DNA from: Chloroflexota bacterium
GTDB taxonomy: Bacteria > Chloroflexota > Dehalococcoidia > Lucifugimonadales > UBA3495
DNA length: 64,000 bases
Assembly: GCA_009840165.1 (NCBI GenBank)
Contig: VXOG01000028.1
Coordinates: forward strand, 91,937-155,936
Direction of reading: 5' to 3'
Shown here: positions 15,345-24,248 of the stretch, one piece after another
Layout: each line of letters begins with the position of its first letter
Position numbering within the stretch: the stretch's first letter is position 1
Notes under the pieces: model-generated
What the model was told of the DNA's origin: nothing
What the model saw: only the letters and a program-made list of their open reading frames with translations
The model's database searches: none
Position numbers and translations under genes: made by a program

Positions 15345-16466
15345 CTACAGTGTGCTGTCATCAATGTATCGGCCCGGCAAAAATTCGTGGGCGTCCAGGT
15401 CATCGATGGCGGTCAAGGTGCGAGTCAAGAATACTTCGGCCAGTTGTAGGCTGCGGTCGCTAGAGAAGTCGAGCTGCCCGCCGGCGACAATCGGAGTCAG
15501 GAAGCACCCCAGCATAACCTGGCGATAGCTGCGCCAGCATTCCTCGAACGTGAAGTCTTCCACCCCGGTACTGCGAAGGACTTGGTGGTATTCGGACAGT
15601 ACCTCCCGCTCAATCTCCCGGCGAACTCCGGGGGCAACGCTGGATGACAGGAAGTAGGCCACGTCGTACAGCCCACTGGATATGCCGCAAACCTGCCAGT
15701 CAACGACGGCGAAATCATCGCTGTCGGCGCTGAAGAACATGTTGTCCAGCCTGAAATCGCCGTGGGAAAACGTTCTCGACCCGGCGGCTACGGCGTCCAG
15801 GTGCTCAACGATACTTCGCCCGTATTCCTCGGCGAGCCACCGCATCGGGTCCGGGAAAAGGTGCCCGAAACGGTTGAGAGCGGCCGGCAGGCTGGCCTGA
15901 TATACCGCGCGAACCAGCGGACGGCGTTCCGGGCTCGTGGAATCATGAAAACCCGATATGGGCGGTTCGTCCACCTTGTTCCAGTAGCGTCCGTGCAGGC
16001 GGGCCACCGCCCGGATGGCGGTCTTCGCCTGCTCCGGGCTGGCACCGTCGAGCTGGTCCACCGACGCCATCTCGCGTAAATCCTCCAACACCAGCACAAA
16101 GCGATGACTGCTGTCATCGAAGTCGCCATACAGGAGGGCCGGTGATCGGACCGGGACATGGTGCGCCACCTGGCGGTAATAGGCATACTCCCGGTAGTAC
16201 AACCCCAGCGTGCGCGCGGTCTGTGCCGTTTCCGGGTGCGAACTGGGCAGTTTGACGATGACGGTTTGGGGGCCGGCGGAGTCAACATCCCGGTACGACA
16301 GGTGACAGCGCAGGATTTTCCCCACCAGGCCAACGCCGCTGCCGATTTCCTCGACAACGGCGTTTTGGATTTCCGGCGAATCACTGTCGCCGCCGTCGGA
16401 CAACGCCCGCGCCAGCCAGTCAGTGGTTAGTTCGCTTTCCGTTCCGGGTATGCCGAGGCTGACCAT
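15345..16466 (-). CDS. Aminoglycoside phosphotransferase/choline kinase-like kinase
   Basis: A 373-residue protein-kinase-fold small-molecule kinase. The Brenner motif is SHGDFRLDNMFF with the catalytic aspartate, followed by the metal aspartate in FAVVDWQVCG; VIVKLPSS carries the ATP-binding lysine. It belongs to the ecdysteroid-kinase/CHK-like group often found in catabolic operons of soil and marine bacteria. The substrate is unknown. Its ATG overlaps the stop of the upstream ThDP enzyme by one base (TGATG), so the two are translationally coupled and probably act in one pathway. Confidence 0.85.
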   Translation of the reverse strand: MVSLGIPGTESELTTDWLARALSDGGDSDSPEIQNAVVEEIGSGVGLVGKILRCHLSYRDVDSAGPQTVIVKLPSSHPETAQTARTLGLYYREYAYYRQVAHHVPVRSPALLYGDFDDSSHRFVLVLEDLREMASVDQLDGASPEQAKTAIRAVARLHGRYWNKVDEPPISGFHDSTSPERRPLVRAVYQASLPAALNRFGHLFPDPMRWLAEEYGRSIVEHLDAVAAGSRTFSHGDFRLDNMFFSADSDDFAVVDWQVCGISSGLYDVAYFLSSSVAPGVRREIEREVLSEYHQVLRSTGVEDFTFEECWRSYRQVMLGCFLTPIVAGGQLDFSSDRSLQLAEVFLTRTLTAIDDLDAHEFLPGRYIDDSTL

Positions 16467-18112
16467 CAGTCAAATCGGAACTTGGAGAACGTGCCTTCTT
16501 CCTTGGTAATGAATTCCAGCAGCGCCGGCCGGCCCTCGGCGTTGGCCTGCATCGCCCGCTGCATGGCCGGCTTGATTTCGTCCGGTGTGTGGATCTGTTC
16601 CGCGTAAGCGCCCAGGGCCACGGCCACCTGGTAGAAATCGCCGCTCAAGTCCTTGAGGCCGTAGCGTTCCACTGCTGTCGGAATGCGGCTGTCGGGGTAG
16701 ATGGCCATGGTGGAGTTATTCATCACCACCGTGGTAATCGGGATGTTGGCGCGAACCGCGGTTTCCACGTCCAGCCCCACCATGCCAAACGCGGCATCTC
16801 CCATGAAGTTGATAACCATTTTTTCGGGGGCCGCCATCTTTGCGCCCATGGCCAGGCCCAGGCTGTAGCCCAGCTGCGTGGACTTGCCCCATCCGATGAA
16901 ACTGCGCGGCGCGCGGGCTTCCCAGAACGGCGACACCTGTTCGCGCGGGCTGCCGGATTCATGGGTGACGATGGTGTTATCCAGGTCAACGGTGTGCATG
17001 ATGTCCCACACCACCCGGTACGGGTTCAGCGGCACCTCGTCGCTGGTGAGCCGGGGCAGCCACTCGGCCATCCAGGCTTCCCGGCTGGCGGTGATTTCGC
17101 CGGCAAGCTCCTGGTTCGGGGCACGTTGCTGCGCCCCTTGCGCCTTCAATTCATCGATGAACTGGCGCAGTGCCAGCTTGGCGTCGCCGAGGATGGGATA
17201 CTCCGTGCGGTAGTCCTTGTTTATGTCGCCGTCGCCGTTGGTGAGGTGGATCAGCGTTTTGCCTGCGGGGATCGGCACCGTGAAACTGCTCTTGGTGAAA
17301 CTGACGCCAGCCCCAAACACCACGTCGCAGTTGGTGAGGAACCGATGCACCGGCCCGGTTTGGCTGGAACCGCCCACTCCCAACGATAGCGGATGATTCT
17401 CCGGGAAGGCGCTCTTGCCTTCCAACGTGGTCAGCACCGGAATCTGCAAAAACTCGGCCAGTTCCAGCAACTCGTCCGTGGCCTCGGCATACAGAACCCC
17501 CTGGCCGGCCATTATCACCGGACGCTGCGCCGTCAGGAATCCGCGCGCCGCGCGGGTCACCGCCGCCGGGTCGGCCGCCACCCGCATCTGCACCGGCGGC
17601 ACGTAGTCGAAATCCTCTTCGCTGATCTGATCGGACACCAGGTCCGACGGAATTTCCAACAGCACCGGCCCCGGCTTGCCCGAGCGCAATTTGGTGAAAG
17701 CCTGTCGAAACAGTTCCGGCACCCGGTCCGCAAAGTTCACGTGGGCGGCCCACTTGGTGATCGAGTCGTAAGCCTGCACCGGGTGAAAGTTGGGCTCGAC
17801 TCCAAGACGATTCCGGGCCACGCCGGCCGGCAGGACCAGGATAGGCACCGAGTCCGCATACGCCTGGGCAACCCCACCGAATGCGTTTTCCGCGCCCGGT
17901 CCGTTCTGGGCCAGGAAAATTCCGGTCTTCTTGCCGTTGGTGATCCTGGAGAATCCATCGGCCATGTGTACGCCGGTGCGTTCCTGGCGGCAAACCACCG
18001 GCCGGATACCGGCAATGGCGGCGGCTTCGATGAGGGGATTGGACGGCATGACTGCGATCCAGTCCACGCCCTCCATCTTCAATACGTTGGCTACAGCGGT
18101 AACTCCGTCCAC
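16466..18112 (-). CDS. Thiamine-diphosphate-dependent enzyme (acetolactate synthase-like)
   Basis: A 548-residue ThDP enzyme with the usual three domains. The N-terminal Pyr domain has the catalytic glutamate in CRQERTGVHMADGFSR, the central domain follows, and the C-terminal PP domain has GDAAFGMVGLDVETAVRANIP...MNN for Mg-ThDP. It could be a 2-oxoacid decarboxylase, carboligase or acetolactate synthase large-subunit relative; no small subunit is adjacent. The start is GTG (residue 17 of the ORF-track version), because AGGAGGAA lies seven bases upstream and the longer version would begin at a REP element. It is coupled to the downstream kinase gene. Confidence 0.88.
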   Translation of the reverse strand: MDGVTAVANVLKMEGVDWIAVMPSNPLIEAAAIAGIRPVVCRQERTGVHMADGFSRITNGKKTGIFLAQNGPGAENAFGGVAQAYADSVPILVLPAGVARNRLGVEPNFHPVQAYDSITKWAAHVNFADRVPELFRQAFTKLRSGKPGPVLLEIPSDLVSDQISEEDFDYVPPVQMRVAADPAAVTRAARGFLTAQRPVIMAGQGVLYAEATDELLELAEFLQIPVLTTLEGKSAFPENHPLSLGVGGSSQTGPVHRFLTNCDVVFGAGVSFTKSSFTVPIPAGKTLIHLTNGDGDINKDYRTEYPILGDAKLALRQFIDELKAQGAQQRAPNQELAGEITASREAWMAEWLPRLTSDEVPLNPYRVVWDIMHTVDLDNTIVTHESGSPREQVSPFWEARAPRSFIGWGKSTQLGYSLGLAMGAKMAAPEKMVINFMGDAAFGMVGLDVETAVRANIPITTVVMNNSTMAIYPDSRIPTAVERYGLKDLSGDFYQVAVALGAYAEQIHTPDEIKPAMQRAMQANAEGRPALLEFITKEEGTFSKFRFD

Positions 18113-18163
18113 GGTACGGTTCCTCCTATCCTTCTGCTCTGTTGTTCCGGTCCTTCTCATCTG

Positions 18164-18190
18164 TCATTCCGGCGAAAGCCGGAATCCGGA
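18164..18190 (+). repeat. REP-like hairpin, family B copy 2
   Basis: TCATTCCGGC-GAAA-GCCGGAATCCGGA, with a compensated stem change relative to copy 1 (GGC/GCC for CGC/GCG). It separates the hydrolase and ThDP enzyme genes. Confidence 0.8.
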
Positions 18191-18214
18191 ACGTATTTCG
18201 CAATCAAAATCCCG

Positions 18215-18928
18215 TCAGCCAATCTCGGCGAGGAAAGCGTCCATCGCGGCGTTGAATTCGCCGGGCTTTTCAACCATGGGGAAGTGGCCCGCGTCCTTCA
18301 TCTTGATGAGCTTGGAGCCGGGAACGGCGCGGTGAATTTCCTCTTCATAATCGCCAGTGGCCAACGGGTCGTCCACGCCCTGGATTAGCAACAGCGGAGT
18401 TTCTAGCGTGTGGATGCGGTCACGCACGTCGAACCGATCAATCACTACCAGGTCGTGGTGTTGCGCCGCCGGGCCGACCTCACGATGCCGTTGCAGCAGT
18501 TTCTCGCGCAGTTCCGGTTCGATGAAGTGCATAATGCCGTCCATCATCCCCAGCCACTTCTCATACGTTGCTGCGTCGGCGGCCGCGTCAAGACGGAACT
18601 GCAAGTCTTCGGGACGCCTCCGCTTGGGCCGCATGGCAATCGTCATCAAGGCCAGCCCCTTTAATTCTTGGGGATAGTCAAGGGCGTACTGCAACGCGAT
18701 ACATGCCCCCAGCGTGAAGCCGCTCAACACGAGGTCGTGGTCGTGTCCTTGAGCGTGCAGCCAGCCACGCAGCCAGTCGGTGTACCGCTCCACGCTGCTA
18801 CAGGGAGTCCCACCTAGGTGGCCAGGTAAATGAGGGGCCAAGCTGCCCGGATAATGCGCCAACTGGTTGACGTAGGAATCCGCGCATCCGCCCGCGCCGG
18901 GGCCGTGAATGAAAACCAATTGCGCCAT
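18215..18928 (-). CDS. Alpha/beta hydrolase with threonine in the nucleophile position
   Basis: A 237-residue alpha/beta hydrolase. FIHGPGAGG forms the oxyanion region, and the acid (GVDDPLATGDY) and histidine (DAGHFPMVEKP) of the triad are present. The elbow normally read GxSxG is SGFTLGA, with codon ACG, so threonine replaces serine. A threonine nucleophile is rare in this fold; the protein may be slow, altered or non-catalytic. GAGG lies five bases before the ATG. It is placed between a PPOX flavoprotein gene upstream and the ThDP enzyme downstream, all on the minus strand. Confidence 0.85.
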   Translation of the reverse strand: MAQLVFIHGPGAGGCADSYVNQLAHYPGSLAPHLPGHLGGTPCSSVERYTDWLRGWLHAQGHDHDLVLSGFTLGACIALQYALDYPQELKGLALMTIAMRPKRRRPEDLQFRLDAAADAATYEKWLGMMDGIMHFIEPELREKLLQRHREVGPAAQHHDLVVIDRFDVRDRIHTLETPLLLIQGVDDPLATGDYEEEIHRAVPGSKLIKMKDAGHFPMVEKPGEFNAAMDAFLAEIG

Positions 18929-18983
18929 CGTAACCTCGCCGGCGTAAGGGCTGCGGGCATTCTAGGCGCGGGGGCGAATCGGG

Positions 18984-19427
18984 TCAACTCCCGGACCACC
19001 CCGTAGTTCGCTCCGGAGTAATCTTGATTACCGGGTTGCTCTCCAGATCCATCTCACGGTACTGCGGATACTTAACACGGAGCAAGGCGAGGGCATCCGC
19101 CTGTTCCGCGCCGGGCTCCAGCAACTCGGCGCGGCCCTGCACCAGCAGATACCACAGTCTCGACCAGTCCGCTTCATAATGGTCAATCACTACTGAAACC
19201 TGTGGGTTTTCCAGGATGTTGCGGACCCGACGCAGTCCCCTCAAATTTCCGCTTTTCGGTTTGGCGTCCAGCGCCGAGTAAACGCTCTGACCATCGCAGG
19301 CGAAGCAGAACGGGATGACGTGGGGCCGTCCCGCATTATCGGCGGTAGCCAAATGACCAACCGGGATTTGATTCAACAATTCAACTTGCCGTTGGCTAAG
19401 CACCGCCTCATCGCGTTTTCCTGCCAT
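18984..19427 (-). CDS. PPOX-class (pyridoxamine oxidase-like) F420/FMN-binding oxidoreductase
   Basis: A 147-residue split-barrel flavoprotein. IPVGHLATADNAGRPHVIPFCFACDG is the typical first strand pair, KPKSGNLRGLRRVRNILENPQVSVVIDHY binds the cofactor phosphate region, and WSRLWYLLVQGRAELL follows. The pattern matches the actinobacterial/Chloroflexota group often annotated as F420-dependent. Substrate unknown. The ATG chosen lies two bases beyond the end of the nnr stop and follows GAGGGT; the ORF-track TTG start seven codons earlier overlaps nnr. Confidence 0.8.
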   Translation of the reverse strand: MAGKRDEAVLSQRQVELLNQIPVGHLATADNAGRPHVIPFCFACDGQSVYSALDAKPKSGNLRGLRRVRNILENPQVSVVIDHYEADWSRLWYLLVQGRAELLEPGAEQADALALLRVKYPQYREMDLESNPVIKITPERTTGWSGS

Positions 19428-19428
19428 A

Positions 19429-20997
19429 TCACCCTCGCAGCCGCTCAATAATCATAGGAATATGCAGCAACAGGTCACTCGCCACGACGCCCGCCCTGCC
19501 CATACTGTTCCGCGCTACCTCGCCAGCCGTTCCATGAAGGTAGCCCCCTAGCGCGGTGGCGTCGTATGGTGCTAGGCCCTGGGCCATCAGGCCGCCGATA
19601 ATGCCGGTCAAAACGTCCCCGGTTCCGCCGGCGGCCAGCGCAGGATTGGCGAAAGGCAAGATACATTGCGCGCCGGTCGGCGATGCGACGATGCTGTGGG
19701 CTCCTTTCAGCAGCACTGTTTGGCCCCACTTATCCGCCGAACTGCCGGCAATGCCAAGTCGGTCTGCTTGCACTTCGATAGTGGATTGGCCGGTAAGCGT
19801 AGCCATTTCGCCGGGGTGTGGTGTCAGCACTGTAGGGCCGCGCAAACGGGCCGGCCAAGCGTCGCAGCGGGCAAGGTTGCTCAACCCGTCGGCATCAATC
19901 ACCGACGGCGGCATAGGCAAGTCGGCGTTGGCCAATAGCAGCCGCTCCACGAACGCCGTCGTTCCTGGCGACAAGCCAAGTCCACAACCTACCGCCAATG
20001 CTGAGTACCCCCCGAGACGTTCCCTGATTAGCTCCGCAGCTGTGGCATCAATACGCCCGTCGGAATCTTCCGGCAGGGGCAGATGGATAGTTTCAGTCAG
20101 TTTCGAGGCCGCTATGGGGTACACGGACTCCGGCGTTGCCAGAGTAACCAGCCCGGCGCCAACCCGGTGCGCCGACATTGCGGCCAGAACCGATGCGCCG
20201 ACGAAGTTCCGGGAACCGGCGACGATCAAGAGGTGTCCGTAGGTGCCTTTATGTGAATCCAGCGGGCGGGCGGGCAGCAAATCAGCGGCTGCCGAATCAG
20301 ACATCCACTCGACCGACAGGTCAATGCCGTCAAGGGCTCCTGTCGGCAACCCGATACCCAACACAACTATCCGGCCGGCATAGGCGGCGCCAGGAAAGGT
20401 GGCGATACCCAACTTGGGGTAACACAAGGCCAGCGTTACGTCGGCAACGAGCGTGTTCTCGTCCGCTGATCCGGTATCTGGGTTCACGCCGGTGGGCAAA
20501 TCCACGGCCACCACGCGCAAATCTGCGCGGTGGCGACGGTGCCGATTGGCCAATGCGGCAACATCGCTCATCACCCCTTCCAAAGGACGATAGCGACCCG
20601 CTCCCAGGATGGCGTCAACTACTACATGACAACTTGCCAGCAATTCGCCTAACTTTGACAAGTCGGCGTCGTCAGCCGCGTCCAATACCGCCACGTCGTA
20701 GGACAGGGCGTCAGCCATCTTGGGATCGTGGTCAGGGCGGCCCCGAACGACGTAGCAGTAAACCTCGGCGCCCCAACGCCGGAGATGTCGCGCTATCACC
20801 AGGCCGTCCGCGCCGTTATTACCCGGTCCAATCAGGAGAAGGGCTTTGCGACCTGCTGTGCCGCCCATACCCTGGCGTATCTGCTGCGCGCAGGCCAGGC
20901 CGGCGTTTTCCATCAAAGTGTCTTTGCTTATGCCGACCCGTTCCGATGCGTCCTCCAGCGCCTGCATCTGGGCGACGGTTACGACTTTGACTGTCAT
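19429..20997 (-). CDS. nnr: Bifunctional NAD(P)H-hydrate epimerase and ADP/ATP-dependent dehydratase
   Basis: A 522-residue metabolite-repair fusion. Residues 1 to about 225 form the YjeF_N epimerase domain (LLIGPGNNGADGLVIARHLRRWG; VAVDLPTGVNPDTG). The rest is a ribokinase-fold dehydratase domain (HKGTYGHLLIVAGS, VLTPHPGEMATLTG, and AAGGTGDVLTGIIGGLMAQG for nucleotide binding). It repairs hydrated NADH and NADPH. It overlaps the upstream acpS gene by four bases (ATGA), and the PPOX gene follows at once. The acpS-nnr pairing is common in bacteria. Confidence 0.95.
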   Translation of the reverse strand: MTVKVVTVAQMQALEDASERVGISKDTLMENAGLACAQQIRQGMGGTAGRKALLLIGPGNNGADGLVIARHLRRWGAEVYCYVVRGRPDHDPKMADALSYDVAVLDAADDADLSKLGELLASCHVVVDAILGAGRYRPLEGVMSDVAALANRHRRHRADLRVVAVDLPTGVNPDTGSADENTLVADVTLALCYPKLGIATFPGAAYAGRIVVLGIGLPTGALDGIDLSVEWMSDSAAADLLPARPLDSHKGTYGHLLIVAGSRNFVGASVLAAMSAHRVGAGLVTLATPESVYPIAASKLTETIHLPLPEDSDGRIDATAAELIRERLGGYSALAVGCGLGLSPGTTAFVERLLLANADLPMPPSVIDADGLSNLARCDAWPARLRGPTVLTPHPGEMATLTGQSTIEVQADRLGIAGSSADKWGQTVLLKGAHSIVASPTGAQCILPFANPALAAGGTGDVLTGIIGGLMAQGLAPYDATALGGYLHGTAGEVARNSMGRAGVVASDLLLHIPMIIERLRG

Positions 20998-21437
20998 ATT
21001 TCAGTCGGCGCGAGGGGTGCAGTATCATCGCCCCGCAGGATAGCTGCGGCGGCTTGCCGCGATTCTTCAGTGTCGGGTCGGGAGGCAACGGCGACCACCA
21101 TGGCGTAGCCGCGGGAATGGGTCAAGCTGATTGCGATTTCGGTCACGCCGAGGCGTTCGGCCCGGCGCAAAGCCCTACCGTGTAACCTGGGACTGGGCGC
21201 GCCGCTGGGCGCCCGCACCACTTCAACATCCCGCCAACCGACGCCGCGGAATCCGGTGCCCAGTGATTTCATCACCGCTTCCTTGGCGGCGAAACGAGCG
21301 GCCAGGTTGGGGGCGCGGCCACGACAGTAGGCTATCTCGCCGGGGGTGAACACACGCCGCAGAAACCGGTCGCCATAGCGGTCCAGCACGCTGGCAACCC
21401 GTTCGATTTCGATGAAATCCACTCCGGTAGTGAGCAT
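20994..21437 (-). CDS. acpS: Holo-[acyl-carrier-protein] synthase
   Basis: A 147-residue 4'-phosphopantetheinyl transferase that activates acyl carrier protein using CoA. GVDFIEIERVASVLDRYGDRFLRRVFT is the N-terminal Mg-binding motif and LAARFAAKEAVMKSLGTG is the second family signature. It has about 20 more C-terminal residues than short AcpS proteins. The start is ATG. It overlaps nnr by four bases and lies about 100 bases behind metF, with a REP-like element in the gap. Confidence 0.93.
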   Translation of the reverse strand: MLTTGVDFIEIERVASVLDRYGDRFLRRVFTPGEIAYCRGRAPNLAARFAAKEAVMKSLGTGFRGVGWRDVEVVRAPSGAPSPRLHGRALRRAERLGVTEIAISLTHSRGYAMVVAVASRPDTEESRQAAAAILRGDDTAPLAPTEI

Positions 21438-21488
21438 TTTTTACATCGATGGATAGGATGGACAGGATTTTGGCCGAACGCGGCTGTG

Positions 21489-21513
21489 GACTTCCCGCTT
21501 TCGCGGGAATGAT
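21489..21513 (-). repeat. REP-like hairpin, family B copy 3 (minus orientation)
   Basis: TTCCCGC-TTTC-GCGGGAA in the metF-acpS gap. A GGATAGGATGGACAGGATT stretch, of the CAGGATT repeat type, precedes it at 21448-21468. Confidence 0.75.
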
Positions 21514-21539
21514 GGGGCAAGGCAGGAATGCTGGGGGTG

Positions 21540-22418
21540 TTATTCGCCGGTGTGCCCGGCGATGTTCAAGTCTCTCAGGATGTGGGACACGGAATAACGC
21601 CGGTTCAGCACGTAAAAATGAATGCCCGGGACACCGTTGGCCCAGAGGTCTTCAGCTTGGCGCGTAGCGTGTTCCACTCCGATTTCGCGCACGGCGCGGT
21701 TGTCGTCGGAGAACCGTTCCAGGCGCTCGTCCAATTCCGCGGGGATGGTTGCTCCACAAAGCGAAGTGAACCTCCGAATCTGGGGAGTGCTGAGGATGGG
21801 GAGAACGCCGGGGATCACGGGTACTGTGATTCCGGCGGCGGCGGCTCGCTCCTGGAAGCGGTAGAAGTAGTCGTTGTCATAGAACAGCTGCGTGATCAGG
21901 AAGTCTGCGCCCAAGTCCTGCTTCATGCGGGAGTATTCGATATCCGTGTCCAGATCCGCGGATTCGGTGTGTCCTTCCGGGTAACAGGCTCCCGCGATCC
22001 CAAAATCGAAGTTATCCGTGATGTGGGTTATCAAATCGGTGGCGTGGGGAAATTCGTCAACTCCCGGCGCGGTCTCGTTGCTGTCCGCCGGCCGGTCACC
22101 GCGCAGGGCGATCACGTTTTCGATTCCCGCCCCTTGCAGTCTCTCCAGAACGCCGTGGACCTCGCCGCGAGTCTGGGCCACGCAGGTGAGGTGGGCCATC
22201 ACTTCGAGATCAGTCTCGGCCCTGATCCTCATGGTGATTTCTTCGGTGAAGGCGCGGGTGCCCCCTCCGGCGCCGTAGGTAACCGATACGAAATCGGGAC
22301 TGAACTGCTGCAATCCCTTGATTACATCTATGACGGCCGGAACGCCGTCCGCCTCTCTGGGCGGGAAGAACTCGAATGAAATGGTACGTCGTTCGTTTAG
22401 TATTTTTTTGATCTTCAA
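21540..22418 (-). CDS. metF: Methylenetetrahydrofolate reductase
   Basis: A 292-residue FAD-dependent TIM-barrel enzyme that reduces 5,10-methylene-tetrahydrofolate for methionine synthesis. TISFEFFPPRE is the diagnostic N-terminus with the catalytic glutamate, followed by FVSVTYGAGGGTR, HLTCVAQTR, NVIALRGDRP and the FAD-binding FLITQLFYDNDYF. The start is TTG, with CAGGAGA just upstream; no nearby ATG gives a complete protein. It lies 28 bases after the enoyl-CoA hydratase gene and probably shares its transcript. Confidence 0.95.
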   Translation of the reverse strand: MKIKKILNERRTISFEFFPPREADGVPAVIDVIKGLQQFSPDFVSVTYGAGGGTRAFTEEITMRIRAETDLEVMAHLTCVAQTRGEVHGVLERLQGAGIENVIALRGDRPADSNETAPGVDEFPHATDLITHITDNFDFGIAGACYPEGHTESADLDTDIEYSRMKQDLGADFLITQLFYDNDYFYRFQERAAAAGITVPVIPGVLPILSTPQIRRFTSLCGATIPAELDERLERFSDDNRAVREIGVEHATRQAEDLWANGVPGIHFYVLNRRYSVSHILRDLNIAGHTGE

Positions 22419-22446
22419 ACCGTCTCCTGGTGTTGTGTCGTTTGGT

Positions 22447-23226
22447 TCAAAATTCGGGCTGGCGCTTTTCCTTGAACGCGGTGATGCCTTCCCTGGGATG
22501 CGGCGACGTTCCGAAAAGGTGTGTGAACGTCGCTCCTTCCAGCGCTATGCCATCGCGAAGAGGAACGTCCTGGCTGGCGCGGGCGAGGGATTTCATCAGC
22601 GCGAGGCCAGTGCGACTCTTGGTTCGCAAACCGGCAAGGATGGTTTCCAGCTCAATATCCAGCGATTCCGCCGGCGCCGACCGCAGGGCAAGCCCCCATG
22701 CCACGGCTTCGGAACCGGAAAGCCAGCGTCCGGTGGTCAGCAATTCCATGGCTCGCGGCATTCCGACGCGGCGCGGCAGCCGCTGGGTCGAGCCGCCGCC
22801 GGGGATCAGGCCGAAATTAGCGTGCTGGTCGCCAATACGAGCGTCTTCGGCGACGACCGCCATGTCGCAGGCCATCATCAGCTCCATGCCGCCCGCCAGG
22901 GCGTAACCATGCACCGCCGCTATCGTCGGTATGGGCAATTCCTCCAAAGAGAATAGCGCGGCGTTCAAGTCCCGCACGTATTCCGGCAGCAGCGACAGGT
23001 CGTCCAATGCCTGGTCAAAGTAGAGCAGATCGGCTCCGGCGCAGAATCCCCGTCCTTCTCCCCGCACAACCAGCGCTTTGAGGGTTCGGTCTTCGGATAC
23101 TTCCTCGGTAGCCTGCGAAAATTCGCAAAGCAAATCGGGGCTCAGTGCGTTCAGCGCGTCGGGTCGATTCAATCGAATCGTTGCAACCCTATCGTTCCGT
23201 GCCAGTGTAATATTGCTATACTGCAT
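22447..23226 (-). CDS. Enoyl-CoA hydratase/isomerase family protein
   Basis: A 259-residue crotonase. GFCAGADL forms the first oxyanion-hole strand and HGYALAGGMELMMACDMAVVAEDARIGD the second; NFGLIPGGGSTQRLPRRVG has a glycine where hydratases often have the second catalytic glutamate, so the exact reaction (hydratase, isomerase or other) is open. It is the first gene of the minus-strand run that continues with metF. A likely extended -10 (TGGTATAGT, about 23271-23279 on the minus strand) precedes it. Confidence 0.9.
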   Translation of the reverse strand: MQYSNITLARNDRVATIRLNRPDALNALSPDLLCEFSQATEEVSEDRTLKALVVRGEGRGFCAGADLLYFDQALDDLSLLPEYVRDLNAALFSLEELPIPTIAAVHGYALAGGMELMMACDMAVVAEDARIGDQHANFGLIPGGGSTQRLPRRVGMPRAMELLTTGRWLSGSEAVAWGLALRSAPAESLDIELETILAGLRTKSRTGLALMKSLARASQDVPLRDGIALEGATFTHLFGTSPHPREGITAFKEKRQPEF

Positions 23227-23355
23227 CCAGTGCTCCAGTCGCTACGGGCATGGTAGCGTGCCCGCAGCCAATACTATACCAGACCTTGAATTCGCTGGTT
23301 TATGCCCAAGCTACACGCAGCCCCCCTGAAGCTGCATATTGATTCGGAGAGGCCC

Positions 23356-23835
23356 ATGCAAGACAGTTTCCGCAACTTCAGCTGGATTTTACACGGTTCA
23401 CTGGCCGGCTCGATGGGTCCAATGGACCGTCGTCATCTCATTTACTTCGAACGGCATGACATCACGGCCCTGGTACGCATGGAAGAGAATACCATCTCAG
23501 GCGAGCCCTGGGGTTTCACGGAACTCTTTGAGCCGGTGCCTGATTTCCAGGCGCCCACCATGGAGCAAATCGACCGGATTGTGAACTTCGTCGAGCAGCA
23601 GATCGAGACCTGGGAGCGTCCCACGGTGGTTACCTGCGCTGCCGGCATCGGGCGCACCGGTACGATTCTGGCCTCCTATCTGGTGAACACCGGATACGAT
23701 CCCGACGAAGCCATCGCCTACATTCGGCAATTGCGGCCGGGTTCCATACAGACGCCGGACCAGGAAAATGCGGTCCGGGAATACGCGAAATTCGTGCAGG
23801 AGCGAAACGCCAACCGGCCGCGGCGTTACCGATAA
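23356..23835 (+). CDS. Dual-specificity protein phosphatase (DUSP23/VHZ-like)
   Basis: A 159-residue cysteine phosphatase. The CX5R P-loop is CAAGIGRTGT, and the general-acid aspartate is in EPVPDFQAPTMEQID, both as in DUSP23/VHZ and archaeal PTP-like proteins. It may remove phosphate from protein Tyr/Ser/Thr or from small molecules. The ORF track's first 18 codons are dropped because GGAGAGG precedes the internal ATG and the family begins there. It stands alone, divergent from the enoyl-CoA hydratase gene and convergent with a zinc-ribbon gene. Confidence 0.88.
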   Translation: MQDSFRNFSWILHGSLAGSMGPMDRRHLIYFERHDITALVRMEENTISGEPWGFTELFEPVPDFQAPTMEQIDRIVNFVEQQIETWERPTVVTCAAGIGRTGTILASYLVNTGYDPDEAIAYIRQLRPGSIQTPDQENAVREYAKFVQERNANRPRRYR

Positions 23836-23839
23836 AGCA

Positions 23840-23887
23840 AATCATACGGGGCCGACTCGCCAATGCGGTCAGCCCCGATGTATGATT
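23840..23887. terminator. Hairpin terminator between convergent genes
   Basis: AATCATAC and GTATGATT, plus GGGGC and GCCCC, pair around a short bulge. On the minus strand it is followed by TGCTTTAT. It lies between the phosphatase gene and the first zinc-ribbon gene and could end both transcripts. Confidence 0.65.
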
Positions 23888-23902
23888 CCGGCTCCCGGGG
23901 GA

Positions 23903-24145
23903 TCAGGCGATCATAAGCTCCTCGCTCACTCGCTCTGCCGGGCGAGTTGCAACCGCCTCATGGAGCGTCGCCGTCAACTCCGCCGGCTCAACCTCCCGGC
24001 TGCACTGTAGGCACTGCAAGTAAGCTCCGTAGATGTCGCGAATCTTGCGCACGTTGCCGCCGCAGTGTGGGCACGCGCGCAGTTCTGCGCGGCGGCGACG
24101 CGCGCCCTGGGAAAACCGTTCGATGCTGACTCTGCTCTCCATCAT
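23903..24145 (-). CDS. Mini zinc-ribbon protein, paralogue 1
   Basis: An 80-residue protein of unknown function. A basic N-terminus (SIERFSQGARRRR) leads into CPHCGG...CLQC, a treble-clef or ribbon with two CxxC knuckles 19 residues apart, and then an acidic C-terminal tail. The core CPHCGGNVRKIRDIYGAYLQC is clearly related to the next gene (CPRCGGDVCRMRDTFGFYHQC). AAGGAG lies just upstream of two adjacent ATG codons. Basic arm plus ribbon suggests nucleic-acid binding, but this is inference. Confidence 0.65.
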   Translation of the reverse strand: MMESRVSIERFSQGARRRRAELRACPHCGGNVRKIRDIYGAYLQCLQCSREVEPAELTATLHEAVATRPAERVSEELMIA

Positions 24146-24248
24146 GCGTCTCCTTACTTGATGGTGAATGTTGAAAGCGCTAGGTCAGGTGGTCGTCGTT
24201 ATCGGGTTTCGTTCTGAGGTTGAGCGGTCAATCTACGGTTAAATTGAA

